From Saxidomus purpurata (lineage: Eukaryota; Mollusca; Bivalvia; Venerida; Veneridae): 64,000 nt of DNA. The translations under genes were made by a program, and so were the position numbers. Location: assembly GCA_022818135.1 (NCBI GenBank), contig JAFMSR010000006.1, positions 30,659,522-30,723,521 of the forward strand, given 5' to 3'. The notes under the pieces were generated by a model that had not been told where the DNA came from, searched no databases, and saw nothing but the letters and a program-made list of their open reading frames with translations. Of this stretch, positions 36,601-46,900 are shown piece after piece; the first letter of the stretch is position 1; each line of letters begins with the position of its first letter.

Positions 36601-39106
36601 TATTTCAATTTTGGAACATAAAATAGAGGATAATTGTTGGTTTTGGTGTAATATCACGTTATAATTTCACCAAGTGGATATCAAAAGTGATATTTTCCAA
36701 AGTGGCGCAGCCACAATTAAAATTTTTTTTTTGGTTTTCGGAGTGAAACTAACATTATACAATTGCATCGATACTAACAATTTTTCTGTTTATTTATGGT
36801 TTTAACACTACACATTTGTTGAGTTTGTTTCTATAAATTATCGAAAATCGCGGGATTATCTGAAAACATAGAACCTAATGACGTCATTTAACCTCATCAT
36901 TGCATGGTTTCCTTTATTAATTATGCTCAGTATACTTTTTTACTTTAATCCGAGTTAAAGATTGAAAAACTAGTAATTTACAGTTTCAAAATGTGATTCA
37001 CAACTCTTTTATTTCACAGAGAAAACTCTTTAATTACTCCATTGTATAATATTTTGTGTGAAACTGTTCGAAATCAATCAAAATTAAAAATTGGGTTATT
37101 TTTGTTCAATTTATATTTTCTAATGAATCAACTGATTTGTAAATCCACAATGAACACAATTTTAATCCACAGTTATGGTATAACAATCTTCACAACAGTT
37201 TTATTATGTGTATGATATACTGTAAGTTATATAACTTTCAGTTAAAAAGTTAGCGCATAAAAACTCTGGTAAGTGCACTTACATGACTTTTTACGTGTAA
37301 TAAACTTAGCGCAAAGAGTCATGTAAGTGTAAAAGAATATGTAATAACTTTTTTACTGAAATGAATGCATATAATCTTTTAAAGCACTTAAATGTACATG
37401 ACAACTACTAACTTCACACTTCAGTATGTATGAAAAAGATTTATTGGATATAAACAAATCAGTTTTTTGTGTCTCCTGTAAAATTTTCAAAAAGTCAGTT
37501 ACAGTACTTTTTGCACCAAGGTGACGATATTATAGTTTATCCATGCAACAGCAACTTTGGATGGGATGTATCATTAAAATATGGAAGTAAAGGGACATAA
37601 TTCTCTCATTGCATTTCGTTCCAGTTCAATTTTACTTGTTTGTTTTTGGGTATTTTCTTTTTGCAGCTTCACATAAATGTGACGACATTCTTGAAATGAA
37701 AGAACAAGTATCCCTGTTTCTCATATTATCAGGGTTTCTCATATTCTTGTTTTTACATTAAAGATGTCAAATTGGGGTTTTATTTTGCTATCATTATTAT
37801 TTTGTGTTATTTGTAACATAATATGCTAAGCTATGCACCTTGGCATATATAAATTTTAAGATTCTACATTGTGGCAAACATAAATCCTTGAGAATATGAG
37901 AAACTGTTTTCTCATCTCTAAGTAGGCGTATGGTAGCCTCAATATTTTGACTGCAAGACTGACCAATTTATCAAACTGATACATTTGTATTACATAGATC
38001 GATGTCTGACTTTACGTCCCGATTCTTTTAGGGCGGCCGTCGAATATAGCAAAAAGCCCAGCCCTGGCGCACAATAGGTTGGGCTAGTCTATACTGAAGT
38101 AGCCTAATTAATTTAGCGTTTCAATGTGACCCCTCTCACAGATCTGATATCTTATAATAACTGTCACACCTTTAGAATGCGGACAACTGATAACTGAAAT
38201 AAAATGTAAATAATGCTGCTTCTTTTATTGTTAACCAATTTTCAGACTTAGCCCCCTGAGAATACGAGAGAACAGGATTAATCATCATGTCAAAAACAAA
38301 CACTGCTCACTGGAGTCAGATATTCACAACACTGTATATAAATATAAACAATAATTATACGGGAAAAACCGGGTTTTTCCCGTCCTTAAGTTACACGTTA
38401 ATTAAAAATTATTGATGAATTAAGTGTAAAATGAATTTACAATAATTTCAATATATATACGTCCAAGTTGAATTTAGGTTCTCCGTTACAGGAGCCATTT
38501 TGGATTTCGACTTCCGGTGGTAATGACTAAAACATTTCCGAAAACAACTCTTCCCCCTGTTTTCATTCTTCAACAACCAGCTAATTACTGGTTGTTAAAC
38601 TTAACGATTTTTTAAAACTTTTTAAAAGAAATTAATTATACATAAAAGCATTTTCCCAATTTTGTCAGGAACGCTGAATTGACGCAGCTCCCGCGCTGTA
38701 AGGGGAGGTAATCGTTACGTTGCGTTATTCAAAAAGCGTCTACTGACCACGAACCGAAGCGTTGTTTAATGGACGTCATCGTACCATTATACGGAAAGGT
38801 GTATTACAGTATGATTCGTGTTATATATTTTTTTTAATGTTTCTTTGGTTAGACTGTAGTAAATGTGGTGTAATTTTTGTTTTGTATTACTTATTATGAT
38901 AACAGTTACAAATTAATTAATGTATTTAGTTTTTCCCGTAGATAGGTAGCACCTATAGTTATATTACATGTATACATACAATACGTATGGTCTTCGGCCG
39001 TCGAATATTCAGTTCCTTGTTGTCTTTGCCTCTGTGCCTTGATTATTTTGTTATATTTGACGATCTGTTTTTTACTCCGAAACGGGCCCGGTTTAATCTT
39101 TCCCAT
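26179..39106 (-). CDS. Mutator-like transposase domain fused to DEDDh exonuclease, nine-exon gene, ~866 aa
   Basis: Exons on the minus strand: 38980-39106 (ATG), 33567-33773, 32830-32925, 32239-32419, 31627-31703, 30456-31246, 28879-29018, 27435-27613 and 26179-26981 (stop). All are GT/AG and phase-compatible, total 2601 nt, and have no internal stop. Residues 1-43 are basic (KKQIVKYNKIIKAQRQRQQ). Residues about 70-493 match the animal Mutator-like transposase domain: GRRVVDLGVLADAL, LLHAGIGSEQVNNF, DAGWQKRGSGRSY, GDDDTTTISRL and STQANESFNMMVASKAPK. The likely DDE triad is D216, D306 (or a neighbour) and E451. Cys/His clusters (CRVC; HPFGDHSDCDENWC) may bind zinc. Residues 494-540 form a basic linker containing IGLSPGTFTKRR. 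Residues 590-760 are a DnaQ-like exonuclease. Multiple introns and an intact frame suggest a host gene or a young intron-bearing transposon. Which of these it is was not decided. Exon 1 is the least certain link (5.2-kb intron). Confidence 0.8.
27815..28545 (-). mobile_element. Family M4 element with an exact 146-bp triplication
   Basis: 28008-28445 holds three identical-looking 146-bp units (starts 28008, 28154, 28300), reverse-complement relatives of the 19560 units. The left end is 'aacaagaaatgcggcaatgc' with hairpin 'gcggcaatgccgc'. The right side has a 'catccgcc' run and a terminal hairpin 'ccaggattttcaaaattgaa'/'aacctgg'. It lies between exons 7 and 8 of the transposase gene. Confidence 0.8.
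29735..30110 (+). mobile_element. Interspersed repeat family M2, copy 2 (in transposase intron)
   Basis: Same order of landmarks as copy 1: 'gtgaataacttatgac', 'gataagtttgcatttt', 'cggtatgcaagaaaaagttt', and hairpin arms 'ctctggtaactgttttgccg' and 'cgccaaaacagttaccctcg'. It lies between exons 6 and 7 of the transposase gene. Confidence 0.75.
30456..31246 (-). CDS. Exon 6 of the transposase gene: catalytic core of the MULE-type domain
   Basis: A 791-nt exon, by far the largest of the transposase part, with acceptor attttag|GA and donor AAT|GTAAGA. It encodes residues 231-493: HCSMIGMQTGKI, CRVC, then DCYRNYDGSAKSMEPDMI, VVGDDDTTTISRL (second acidic residue), NHVRKNFANSLFGIQKLH, HPFGDHSDC, and ANESFNMMVASKAPKSLH, where the Glu is the third acidic residue. 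It ends with RVAAAVAQKNSGNTYLLN. These blocks and their order are what I recognise as the animal Mutator-like transposase domain. No frameshift or stop interrupts the exon, which argues against a decayed transposon copy. Confidence 0.85.
31627..31703 (-). CDS. Exon 5 (77 nt) carrying the first catalytic Asp of the transposase
   Basis: Found only by looking for the block missing between exon 4 (ends RLNEG) and exon 6. Acceptor aacattacag, then 77 nt encoding NNGVAGITACVDAGWQKRG followed by SGRSYD, then a donor GTTACA. Incoming phase (2 nt from exon 4) and outgoing phase (1 nt into exon 6) both fit. The block D-x-G-W-Q-K-R-G is the signature that precedes the strand after the first catalytic residue in this family. 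Relatives usually have a few more residues (roughly S-x-S-G) between the RSYD block and the following HCSMIG, so the exact donor, or a small deletion here, remains open. Confidence 0.75.
31879..32172 (+). mobile_element. Interspersed repeat family M2, copy 3 (truncated)
   Basis: It has 'cttgcatacaagatcggggc', 'ccagtgctagaaaatcttg', 'gtgaataacatgtgatg' and 'ggtatgcaacaactagtttc', but only one hairpin arm. It lies in the intron between exons 4 and 5 of the transposase gene. Confidence 0.65.
32164..32227. repeat. Perfect 32-bp tandem duplication next to exon 4
   Basis: 'ctgttcagtaatttataatt'+'tgttgaaaagca' occurs twice back to back, ending 11 bp from the splice donor of exon 4 (32239). Confidence 0.85.
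32478..32530 (+). repeat. Fragment with 'aacaagaggtg' start
   Basis: 'aacaagaggtgtccataaga' resembles the ends at 16231, 27820 and (inverted) 49990. Only the terminus is recognisable. Confidence 0.35.
33897..34048 (-). other. Possible orphan or alternative exon in intron 1 of the transposase gene
   Basis: On the minus strand an acceptor (atgtccacag at about 34049) is followed by 152 nt that read openly to a TAA: WGHTDIIVSLEDGAPNKHNY, then QQIVDKWGLIYKEKA. The incoming phase fits exon 1 (38980), so it could be an alternative terminal exon giving a short protein. An internal GTGCAC donor of the right phase could instead join it to exon 2. The residue composition looks coding, but I recognise no family. 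Chance remains a real explanation for 50 codons. Confidence 0.25.
35741..35856. repeat. Near-perfect 43-bp-arm hairpin
   Basis: 35741-35783 and 35814-35856 are reverse complements with a single mismatch ('agagttta' versus 'agtgttta'). The loop is 30 nt. Arms include 'aagtcaaattttaacaatta'. Confidence 0.85.
36048..36260 (+). mobile_element. tRNA-derived SINE
   Basis: Head 'gccccgttagctcaattggt' (A box) with 'ggttcaaattcc' (B box carrying one extra base). The ends pair as 'gtcagccccg'/'cggggctgac'. A body follows with 'gactttaaaaccgaggtccc' and 'aaccaggattgtctctgg'. The anticodon stem and T arm are imperfect, so it is not a working tRNA. Confidence 0.7.
36625..36960. mobile_element. MITE-like inverted repeat, family M1, copy 2
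   Basis: Starts 'tagaggataattgttggttt' and reads 'ggtgtaatatcacgttataa'. After the second arm it continues through 'ctgtttatttatggttttaa', 'cgaaaatcgcggga', 'gacgtcattta' and 'gcatggtttcc', a 3' extension also found (inverted) at 42060-42210. It is nested inside the TIR element 34174-37530. Confidence 0.7.
38360..38382. repeat. 23-bp palindrome
   Basis: 'cgggaaaaacc' followed by 'gggtttttcccg', 0.6 kb downstream of exon 1 of the transposase gene (inside intron 1). Confidence 0.7.
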
Positions 39107-39159
39107 ATTGACATTGACAGACGGTAAACAAACCGTAAAATAATTTCTACAAAAAGGGT

Positions 39160-39280
39160 AAATTTTTTTTTAGAAAAAAAAAAAAACCCCCCCGGCTTTT
39201 TTTTTTTTTTTTTCTCTTTAAAAAAATTTTTTTTTTTATATTAAAAAAAAAACCCCACACCTCTTTTGTAAAAAAGAAAA

Positions 39281-39322
<42 letters not shown>

Positions 39323-39330
39323 CCTCTTCA
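39160..39330. repeat. A/T homopolymer tract, probably low-quality assembly
   Basis: Runs of a, t, c and g homopolymers with almost no complex sequence, lying 55-225 bp upstream of the transposase start codon. The Lys/Phe-rich ORFs over it are artefacts. Confidence 0.8.
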
Positions 39331-41334
39331 CCATCCCCAACCACCTCTCTTTTTTCTGCCACCCTTCCCCTATTAAGTATTTTCTTTTTAAGGCAGATTT
39401 TAAAGGGAGTTTTAGTTTCTTATCTGTATACATGTAAAATAGAATATGGATAATGATTTGATTTTGAAATGTATTATGGCTATTTTATCATAGTCTCTTA
39501 TAACTAAAAAATGAGTGACATTGTACATGTACTAATGTAAAATCACTGATTTTATATGCACTTTGACAGTATTTATGAAATATTTATGATATGTACAATG
39601 ATGAGACTGAAGTAAACTATATATATGCCCTCCGTAAAACGGTATCATAAGTTTACCTGGACTGGCCTAAATAATAATTAAGCGCAAACACATGCCGAGA
39701 CAAGCCGGCGGGTGTGAAAACTCAGCCGAACGTTTCGAGTTATTGGAATAGCGTATTTATGAGAAAAACAAGGATTAAGTTTGCTTTCCTGATACACATG
39801 TCGCGATAGATATTTAATTACTATCGGGGACAAAATTGATAAGTGGCCGGCCATGTTTCAAATTATACTTTATTAGTTATTTTAATCACATGCTACATCA
39901 TTCATCAGCATGCACTGTAACAGTAACTATGCAATAACTGTTATGAAAAACAGAAGTTAGTCTATCACTAACCAAGTACACAGGTATGTCTGGCCCTTTG
40001 TGTTCAGATATCTCACTTTTAGTTTCAAATGTCCTAGGGATCTTACACTGCACACACTCTGATACTTGAATTTTATAAGCTATCAATATTTTCTTCACAT
40101 TATTACTTTTTTTACATAATACGGAAATGTATGTCCACTGTATGGTAGGTCACTATTAATATTGCATTAAACAAGTTGGAATTCAGTATCTACTCTATTC
40201 ACGTGACATTTTTGTTCGGACGCACTGTCACGCAAACGTGTTGACGGGATTTGGTTGATATTTTACACATGATGGAGAGATGAAACGCAGTGATCAAGAG
40301 CCATAACTATACCTTGGCATATCTTAAATAATGTCCTTTTATTACATTATGGTTTGCTGGGACATGTAAGGAACTGAGCTGATATTTCAACCAGTGGTAA
40401 AGGCCACTGATATGCACACAAAATTTCACTAACAACATAGTGTTCAAATCTTACAGATATGGAACCAAGAAAAAACAGTCTGGTAGCCAGCCTCTTGGGA
40501 CAGTCAGACGAAGAATCCAATACCGAAACATCGCTGAACGCAAGCAATTCACCACTGATAAGAGGAATGACATCACAGATATCAGATAACAACGGCGTCG
40601 TCGAAAAGTTGTCTTTTGAAACTTAAAAAATAATATTCGTCCAAGCGTTGTTCATCGTCCAAAAATTTCCAACGATTTGGATTTCTCATACGCAGCGATC
40701 TACCAAGAAGGTCGTTGAACTGCGTGGTTAATAACTGAACGTCAGAAGAAAGAACAAAATATTGTTTATAAGACGCTAAACAACGCTTGGAGAAATATTA
40801 ATTTGGTTCTTACTTAAACAAATATTACACAAAGATGAATAAATGCAACAGGTTATTTTCTGCGCGAATATTTGTGTTACATCATGTCATTTATGACGTC
40901 AAAATGTACCAGTCTAGCCGTCAAAATATATTGCATAATTAACAACGCCTATTATCCTTTTTTATTTAAATTTAAATTGATCTAGCCATGTTATCTAAAA
41001 ACGACAATAAATGGGGTGTGAGTTACCCGTTACCCTCAGTGTGAACCGGAGGTTTCGACTGCAGTTAAAGTAAACTACTCATTGCGATTTTATTGGGTTA
41101 AGTATATACTGTAGGGGAAATAACCGCTGAAGGGAGTCAAAAGATTTCCTGACAAAATTCAGGACATAATTTTTTTTGATGATATTTGCAAGTGTATGTG
41201 AGTGTATGGCATCGTACAGATCGATGTTTTTCTATATGACGTCTTAAATGTCTTGCAATGACCTCACCAAGCCGTCAACATGTTGGTCAGTACTATTATT
41301 AAAATTTTATTTTATGTTTTCCAGTGAAATATAG
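39331..41334. promoter_or_regulatory. Intergenic space between divergent transposase and TRP genes
   Basis: It probably contains both promoters, because the start codons at 39106 (-) and 40459 or 42645 (+) face apart. No TATA box or other core element could be picked with confidence in such AT-rich DNA. Apart from the short ORF at 40459 nothing coding was seen. Confidence 0.3.
40459..40626 (+). CDS. Short ORF behind an acceptor, possible 5' coding exon of the TRP gene
   Basis: A 55-codon plus-strand ORF starts MEPRKNSLVASLLGQSDEES and is preceded two bases upstream by a good acceptor (caaatcttacag). It is Ser/Asn-rich, polar and probably disordered, as channel N-termini often are. Weak donors GTTGTC and GTCTTT near its end could join it in phase 2 to 42635, where the frame reads NQP before the MELFDF start. 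It might also be a small independent ORF or chance. The opposite-strand 81-codon ORF over it has no supporting features. Confidence 0.3.
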   Translation: MEPRKNSLVASLLGQSDEESNTETSLNASNSPLIRGMTSQISDNNGVVEKLSFET

Positions 41335-41342
41335 ACTTTTCT

Positions 41343-41960
41343 ACGGAAGCACAGAGGTGACATGTGGGATTTTTTATATTATCACATGGCCACGCCAATA
41401 AAAAAAGAAAAACGAAAAATAAGCGCTATCGCGTGGCCACGCGATAATAAAACAAAAAAAAACGAAAAATAAAGTTATCGCGTGGCCACGTGATAATAAA
41501 AAAAAAAAACGAAAAACTAAAGTTATCGCGTGGCCCCGTGATAAAAAAAAGAAAAACGAAAATAAGTTATCGCGTGGCCACGCGAAATAATAAACAAGAA
41601 AAAACGAAATTCAAAACGTTTTCGCGTGGCCGTGATGATAAAAAAAAAAAAAAAAATTCAAAACGTTATCGCGTGGCCACGCGATAAAAAAGAAAACGAA
41701 AACCTAAAAGTATGCGTTTTGTTTTTCGTTTTTTCCTTTTTTATGCGTACGCGGCTGCGTCGCGATAACGTTTAGTTTTTCTTTTCCTTTTTTTTTTATC
41801 ATCACGTGGCCACGCGATAACTTTAGTTTTTCGTTTTTTCTTGTTTTATTATCGCGTGGCCACGCGATGGCGTTTAGTTTTTCGTTTTTTCTTTTTTTAT
41901 TATCGCGTGGCCACGTGATAATATAAAAAAAATTCCCACATGTCACGTCTGTGCTTCCGT
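41343..41960. mobile_element. 618-bp non-autonomous element with 8-bp TSD and palindromic internal repeats
   Basis: Ends 'acggaagcacaga' and 'tctgtgcttccgt', extending inward through 'gtgacatgtggga'. The 8-bp flank 'acttttct' is identical at 41335-41342 and 41961-41968. The inside is about ten roughly 50-bp units, each with a palindrome around 'tatcgcgtggccacgcgata' and a purine-rich 'aaaaaaacgaaaaactaaag' spacer. Orientation flips at the middle (about 41710). The 8-bp duplication fits hAT, P or Merlin-type transposition. Confidence 0.88.
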
Positions 41961-42049
41961 ACTTTTCTCAGTGAAATAAAAAGTATAATCCACAGTTTTG
42001 AAACAGTGGATTACTATTTTTTTTACACTGTTTTTGCAATCTTTACCCC

Positions 42050-42385
42050 GGACATACGTCAAAAAGTATACCGAGCGTAATTAATGCTGGAAACCATGCG
42101 ACGATGACGTCGTTAAATGACGTCATTTGCGCTATGTTTTCTGATGACGTTTCCCGCGATTTTCGTTATATTACAGAAACAAACTCAATAAAAGTAGAGT
42201 TTTAACCATAAAATAAACAGAAAAATTGTTGGTATCAGTGTAATATCACGTTAATTTCACTCGTGAACACGAAAAGTTGTTATTTTCACTCGTCGCTGCG
42301 CCACTCGTCAAAATATCACTTTTGGTGCTCACTCGGTGAAATTATAACGTGATCTTACACCAAAACCAACAATTATTCTCTATAT
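42050..42385 (-). mobile_element. MITE-like inverted repeat, family M1, copy 3 (inverted)
   Basis: Arms 'attgttggtatcagtgtaat' (42225) and 'gatcttacaccaaaaccaac' (42351). To its left lie the reverse complements of the 3' extension of copy 2 (cgcgattttcg, aaatgacgtcat, ggaaaccatgc). It sits about 260 bp upstream of the first certain TRP exon. Confidence 0.7.
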
Positions 42386-42644
42386 AAATACGTTCTGCTT
42401 ACTTACTATAATTCATCTCCTTGGTCATATATCCGTTTCAACAGTTTATTTATAGGCGAGCAGTTTGTCTATCCATCGTAACTATGGAAGAACCGGTACT
42501 ATAGACTCTATCCGCCTTCTGTCCTGTGAAGCAGAGTTATTGTCTCATAGCTGTTAAAAAATTCCCGACCATCTGCCATTTGTTGCTACACGTTTTTCTA
42601 ATGAAATATCATATTTATTTTTGCTTAATCACAGAAACCAGCCG

Positions 42645-43590
42645 ATGGAGTTGTTTGACTTCACGCCGAAGGTAATCGAGCCGGACAAGATATCGCTCCT
42701 ATCGGAGACGGACATTGACATCAACGAGGTTGAATTTGTAACTTTATGAATTTTAATCAGCATAAATCTATTTTAGAAACTTGACTGATTCATGAAAAAC
42801 ATTTTACACTTTAATAAGGTGTGTTTTGGTTGCAATGTCAATAAATAATATCTAAGTTTACCATTTTATTATTTGTATTTTTATCATAAATAGTCAATAA
42901 TTTACATTTAAATATTCAGTACGCAAATATAATATATAATATTAATTAATAATCAATGAATTCATTAAAATTGTAATTAATTATAATTGAATTACTGTTA
43001 ACTAAGTATGTGCACATAAAATCATACTTCAGCGAAACTTGACCGAGAGGTCTTATGAAGATGATGAAACAGAATTGTTCTATGTTTTAGCCAACGACCA
43101 AGGAGGGCACACAGGTCAGTTTATCGACGCAGATCGAGCGAAGAGTTACAATAGACCAGGTAACAGTTGTATTCAAAAAAAAGAAAACAAAGATCGTAAT
43201 ATTTACGATACATTGCAGAATTTACTGTCTAGACATTTTGAGAATTTCATGATTTTACAACCATGTAATTAGATTCCTGATTGAAATTTGAAAATATTAG
43301 ATACACACTGCCTTTGCTCCAAGTTAATAAATCGTATCTAAGGTAACCCTTTTATTATTTGTATTTTTATTATATATAATATTTCATATATATTTATCTG
43401 CAATGTTCAGTATGCAAATTTAATTGTGGTCTTGTGATGACGATGATGGTGATGATGATGATGATGATGATGATATGACGCCGTGGCGCAGTGGTAGCGC
43501 GTTCGCCTCAGGATCGAAGGGCCCCGGGTTCGATCCCTACCATAGCCATGTCGGTATTGTCCTTAGGCAAGACACAAATAATTCGACACA

Positions 43591-43628
<38 letters not shown>

Positions 43629-43870
43629 GGGGATTCTCTCTGGAATGAGTCTCGAGAGCGATTAATCTAAGTTGTAAAAACTTGGTTCGCAATCGAGAAT
43701 AAATAAATTAGTATATATATATGATGATGTGATGGTGATGATGGTGATACAGAATTTTCTTTGTTTTAGCGAGCTCCTCATTCAGATCGGACGATAGTTG
43801 ATGCACTGAAAAATTAAAAAAAAAAAAAACCCAAAAAATAAAAAAAAAAAAAAAAAATTTAAATTTTTTT

Positions 43871-43910
<40 letters not shown>

Positions 43911-43911
43911 C

Positions 43912-43981
<70 letters not shown>

Positions 43982-46900
43982 GTACCTTCTACCTGTACCT
44001 TTCATAATAACTTTGCCTTAGGCCTAAAAATGGCTTATTGTGATGAGGTATTAAACAACATCTTTCAATATTATTGGCATTTTGCAATAATATGTGATAA
44101 TTGCTTTTGCTGGAACCTTTTAACTGGTATTATTTTTACCATGTTTACTTTACTTTATACATATTTTTATCCGTTAAGTTCAGATTTAAGTAAAACCTAT
44201 AACTTTCACTACTTTTCTGTACTACTGATCAATGTGACTAAATTATCAATATCAACTTAAGTGTTTTATCCATAATTTATTATGTAATAAATCTTTAGAA
44301 CGGTACATGAAATCACAATGTAATCTGTTAAATTTTAAGGAGTAATTATTACATTACATTACATCTGATAACTTGAAAAGAGTGCAATCATTACAGCCGA
44401 CTACACCTAGTCATCCTGATAACGATTCGTCTGAAACATTTGAAGCAAGTGGAGCTCCTTCTAGAGTAATAGAAGTAATAGATAAACTCTTTGGAGATAA
44501 ATGCAATGAGCAAACGGTAAGTATCTCAAGTTACACTTTGTAGTCAGACTTGACGATTTCAGAAAAAAAAGTTTTGGCCATTTAGACAATTCATTATATT
44601 ATACTCTACTTTTTGTTCATGTGGTCTGTGTTTAAAACTGCAACAAGACAAATTGACAATAATTGTGCCAAACAAATACATGTATGAAATTGATAGTTGG
44701 CTGAAAGCACCAGAGTTTGCTGTTCAGAGTATGTTTCTTCGTGATTGTGAGAGCACTGAACGAAAATTCTTCACTATTATGTCTTATGTTAAATTGTCGT
44801 AGATTGTCATTACTGCATATATTGCATTGAAAAATACTCACTTTCAAGGTTTTAGAAACAATCCATGGCGTCATCCATAAGGGAAAAGACTTGAATAAAC
44901 TTGGAACGGATTCTGACGGTAATACAGCGTTACACAGAGCGGTACAGAAGAATTCCCTTTGTGTGGCTGAGAAACTTCTGGATTACGAAATAAATCCATT
45001 GACACAAAATACGTGTGGAAAGATCCCGCTTAAAATAGCTTTAGAGAACAAGTACGACGAAATGGCTGCGATGATTATGAGTAAACTCGACAAACGTGTG
45101 TACGTATATAACACTAATATTATCATGTTTATGATAACTCTTGTTCGTAGACAAATATTTTTTACGATAGCAATCAAAGATGAATTTAGCAGCCAACAAA
45201 GGCATATATAAATAGTGGTTACTTAAAACGAAGTGTTTTATTTATACGTGTGTTTTATTGTTTAAAAATGTGCAATTTGGATATACTTGTGATGACTATT
45301 TGAGGCGGATGGTTGCTTGATTGAATTGACCACTAATAAAAGTTTAACTATATTGTCATTGTAGCAGAGAAGATACAGAAGTATTACTGCAGAATAAAAT
45401 CATGATTACAGCTATTTTAGAATAATGCGACAGTATACAGGTCAAAGAATCCAATATAATTGTGCAATTTCATTAGCTGAAATAGTGATTTTTTTGTTTA
45501 AACATATTTTATTGCCAAAATATACAACTATGTACTGATACATTGAGTGCAATACCAAATCGTCAAAAGGGTTGACCTACAAGTTCTCTCAACTTAGATA
45601 CGGGTCGTCCCTTAAATTAAACATTTACAAATTCTATTTACAACAGTAGCATTAACATAACTATACATGTAATATAATGGCTATAAGTTCATCATAAATT
45701 AAATGAAAAAAAACCCAGTGTATATTCATAAAATTAGTATTTGCGAATGTCAAACATATATGTAGTGTGGGTTATACTAGAGTTTGAATTCATAGACCAA
45801 AAATATGCGTTTTGTAGACAAACAATAAAAAGAGAAACAAATAAAGTAAAAGATTAATTGTTTCATGCACATATTATCTATTTTCTTATGCAATGATTGA
45901 AATCTTGTGTACGCATTATCTATTACGTAATTGTCACAATATCTTAAATGAACTGTGTCAAATACACTGTTGTTACTTGTATAACTTGTCTGTGGCGGAT
46001 GAGGAAACAAAATGGACTCAAATCTACCTGTTTTAATATTCAACTTTCTTGTAATTACGAAGCGAGACTGCAAACATCTGACGTCTCAGCTAAAACGAAA
46101 GCGACTTGGGGTATTATTGTATGCCTACTAGTGGATATATGTTGTTTACAACACATGCTCCAGTCGCATGACCAAGACTTTCTTTCATCATGCCTAACAT
46201 CCTGTTTCATCTCCATTTTATGTTTGTATATAGATAGATCTTCAAAATATGTAGTTTTGCAAGACGCGAAAGTTTAGAAATCATGATAAAAGTAGCTGAA
46301 CTGAAGTGATTTTATACGGAAAACAATAGAAACTGCATTTATCGGATTCGAACTTTATTTAGGGCCTATGCGTCTCTGCCACCATGTGCGGTGACCCGGC
46401 AAGTAATTGTGCCACTCACTAAAATCCAAGCAAATGATTAAAAATATATTCAATTAAACACACTTTTAGCTCACCTGAGCATGGGGTGCTCAAGGGTTAG
46501 CTATTATGGTCATTATGAATTAACACAAAATACTCAATGATACGGAAAGGAATAGCAATGTGGTTTCATAAGGCTATGAACAAAATAGTTTGCGTGTCAA
46601 TGCATGTGTTTTTATTAACCAGTCAACAAACACGACACTTGTACAACCTTCACATTAATTATAATAGGGATCAGCCTCTTTTTATAATATATTATTTAAG
46701 TTACTACAACTTAAGGTTTCATTCAAAACTACATTACAAAAGTTATAGGTAAGGATCTAGCGAAACCTTGTACACATCTTCTGAAGTACAAGTTACATTC
46801 ATTTTCCGAAAACCAAGCGAGCCACTTTCTAGCTTTTCTGTTCAAGCTAAACTTGTGTTTGTCAGTGCTTAATGGAAATGTCTACCATACAGTACGCAAA

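Larger units (their letters stand above)
34174..37530. mobile_element. 3.36-kb element with ~48-bp terminal inverted repeats
   Basis: Left end 'atatcgtcaccttggagcaa', right end (complement) 'atatcgtcaccttggtgcaa'. Both continue through 'aaaaagt', 'tgtaactgac' and 'tttttg'. Subterminal copies of 'gcaaaaagtattgtaa' and 'gtgcacttac' occur at 34360, 34430, 37255 and 37305. If the ends are 'tcgtcacc', the flanks are TA on both sides. No transposase was seen inside. The interior holds a SINE, a 43-bp-arm hairpin and an M1 copy, so it is nested or non-autonomous. It sits in intron 1 of the transposase gene. Confidence 0.75.

Noticed and set aside
39147..39433. Lys/Phe-rich minus-strand ORFs
   Set aside because: Translation of an A/T homopolymer tract that is probably assembly error.
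41490..41946. Lys-rich ORFs on both strands
   Set aside because: Translation of the purine-rich spacers of the 618-bp palindromic element.
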